From positions 1 to 7,483 of the forward strand of contig JASGDY010000048.1 of assembly GCA_047606825.1 (NCBI GenBank): 7,483 bases of DNA. Reading direction: 5' to 3'. Numbering within the stretch: position 1 is the stretch's first letter; every line of letters starts with the position of its first letter. Below the pieces are notes generated by a model. It was not told the origin of the DNA. It made no database searches and saw only the letters and a list, made by a program, of their open reading frames with translations. A program made the translations under genes and the position numbers. Origin of the DNA: Rhizosphaericola sp047606825. Lineage in GTDB: Bacteria > Bacteroidota > Bacteroidia > Chitinophagales > Chitinophagaceae. Below, in pieces: positions 6,984 to 7,483 of this stretch.

Positions 6984-7033
6984 ACAGCAAGTGCGCCATT
7001 CTATTAGAGAATAGGCCGCTTGCTGTTTTGTAT
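6984..7033 (+). terminator. Rho-independent terminator after sucC
   Basis: ACAGCAAG (6984-6991) pairs perfectly with CTTGCTGT (7019-7026). The stem continues inward through G6993 and GCC (6995-6997) against GGCC (7014-7017), with one bulged C at 6994 and a T-G wobble at 6992/7018. The loop holds a further ATTCT/AGAAT inverted repeat. The stem runs directly into TGTTTTGTATT. It lies 36 bases past the sucC stop codon in the right orientation to end that transcript. Confidence 0.8.
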
Positions 7034-7123
7034 TAAGCTCCCGTCATCCTCTATGGACTTTTTCTCTCAACTCCTTTCCGCATATATAGGAATTCTTACC
7101 GGAGGCTAGGGATAAATTGTTTC

Positions 7124-7145
7124 GGTTGGTGAGGGGACGCCGATT
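7124..7145 (+). repeat. REP-like palindrome, copy A (most diverged)
   Basis: The arms GGTTGGTG and CGCCGATT enclose AGGGGA. As RNA the arms pair throughout if G-U wobbles are allowed. The sequence aligns with copy B at 7231-7250 if a two-base insertion is allowed in the middle. It is a degenerate member of the set. Confidence 0.4.
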
Positions 7146-7230
7146 GTCTTGCCTTAGGCGAGGCATCTGTCTTGGGCGCATTTACCTTCGGTGAGAATAG
7201 TTCAAATTTTCGCTTTTGAGAGAATACGAT

Positions 7231-7250
7231 GGTCGGTGGAGACACCGACC
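7231..7250 (+). repeat. REP-like palindrome, copy B (perfect)
   Basis: GGTCGGTG-GAGA-CACCGACC is a perfect 8-base inverted repeat around a 4-base loop. It overlaps by three bases the second perfect palindrome ACCACTAGTGGT (7248-7259). From memory, short intergenic palindromes with GGTG..CACC arms are common in several Bacteroidota genomes. Copy number in this genome cannot be seen from one window. Confidence 0.65.
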
Positions 7251-7263
7251 ACTAGTGGTTCTA

Positions 7264-7289
7264 CTGGCGTGGTGTCCCCACCCGCCAGC
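7264..7289 (-). repeat. REP-like palindrome, copy C (inverted orientation)
   Basis: On the minus strand the core reads GGTGGGGACACC, identical to the core of copy B (GGTGGAGACACC) at 11 of 12 positions. It is flanked by the arms CTGGCG (7264-7269) and CGCCAG (7283-7288), which extend the stem with a two-base bulge. Its orientation is opposite to copies A and B. Confidence 0.55.
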
Positions 7290-7324
7290 GAAAATATGAA
7301 ATGCACCCTCCATCTTTTGTATGG

Positions 7325-7483
7325 TATAGTTAAATCAATATATAATGTCATAAATCTGCATAAACAAAAAGCTCTTCTGGTGTATATCCGAATTTTTTTC
7401 TGATACTTTTGGCTTGCGCCCATTTTTTTTCGATTGGATTAAGGTCGGGGCTGTAAGGTGGGAGGAATTCCAAAACATGCCCC
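7325..7483 (-). mobile_element. IS630-family insertion sequence, 3' end only
   Basis: The C-terminal end of an IS630 transposase lies on the minus strand and runs off the right edge. About 20 bases past its stop codon the plus strand reads TATAGTTAAATCAATATATA starting at 7325. IS630 elements insert at and duplicate TA, so the element probably ends at one of the TA dinucleotides at 7325-7328. The other terminal repeat is outside the window, so the exact boundary is inferred, and whether the element is complete is unknown. Confidence 0.6.
7348..7483 (-). CDS. IS630-family transposase, C-terminal fragment (partial at window edge)
   Basis: The reverse strand encodes 44 residues and a TGA stop: GHVLEFLPPYSPDLNPIEKK followed by WAQAKSIRKKFGYTPEELFVYADL. 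LPPYSPDLNPIEKKWAQAK is the highly conserved end of the DDE catalytic domain of IS630/Tc1-mariner transposases, and the Glu of NPIEKKW fits the third acidic catalytic residue. The gene is cut by the window end rather than visibly broken; in many family members this C-terminal part is a second reading frame joined by programmed frameshifting, which cannot be judged here. It faces sucC convergently, across the sucC terminator. Confidence 0.88.
   Translation of the reverse strand, partial: GHVLEFLPPYSPDLNPIEKKWAQAKSIRKKFGYTPEELFVYADL

Larger units (their letters stand above)
7034..7347. other. Noncoding region between sucC terminator and IS630 fragment
   Basis: No gene is supported in this roughly 310-base stretch; the open frames over it are short and show no family motif. 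It holds three palindromes of one apparent family (listed separately), the short hairpin TGCCT/AGGCA at 7150-7165, the perfect 12-base palindrome ACCACTAGTGGT at 7248-7259, and the presumed end of the insertion sequence near 7325. The density of inverted repeats next to a mobile element suggests an accessory or repeat-prone site. Confidence 0.6.

Noticed and set aside
7191..7403. 70-codon open frame across the palindrome cluster
   Set aside because: It runs through the inverted repeats and into the antisense of the transposase end, without conserved sequence.

Overview
The window looks like ordinary chromosomal DNA of a Bacteroidota bacterium, with repeat-rich or mobile DNA at both edges. The assignment rests on gene content: a DUF5606 protein (a family essentially confined to Bacteroidota), a Bacteroidota-type TonB protein with a long Pro/Lys and Gly-rich periplasmic linker, a folC product beginning MNYQE, and A/T-rich leaders mostly without Shine-Dalgarno sites. 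Base composition is near-balanced by eye. I cannot place it below phylum from the sequence.

Layout, left to right. (1) 1-57: a GC-rich, CG-dense palindrome present twice with a 34-base period, cut by the window edge, in the short noncoding stretch 3' of rsh. (2) 131-2416, minus strand: a full-length bifunctional RelA/SpoT-type (p)ppGpp synthetase/hydrolase. (3) 2417-2702: the divergent intergenic region, with a long imperfect hairpin in the rsh leader and an 18-base near-perfect direct repeat. (4) 2703-3662, plus strand: a TonB-family energy transducer that needs a non-ATG start (TTG is the best candidate). (5) 3663-3877: noncoding spacer. (6) 3878-5170, plus: folC, also with a TTG start. (7) 5283-5690, plus: DUF5606 protein of unknown function. 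(8) 5737-6948, plus: sucC, succinyl-CoA ligase beta subunit, followed by a convincing intrinsic terminator at 6984-7033. (9) 7034-7347: noncoding, with three diverged copies of a GGTG..CACC palindrome, one inverted. (10) 7348-7483, minus: the C-terminal end of an IS630-family transposase running off the window.

The genes are housekeeping: stringent-response alarmone metabolism, energy coupling to outer-membrane transport, folate polyglutamylation, and the TCA-cycle succinyl-CoA step. They do not form one pathway. The plus-strand genes are co-directional but separated by 46-215 bases, so tight operon coupling is not evident. I found no new defence, biosynthetic or RNA system. The least explained signals are the noncoding repeats and hairpins, plus the two consecutive TTG-start genes.
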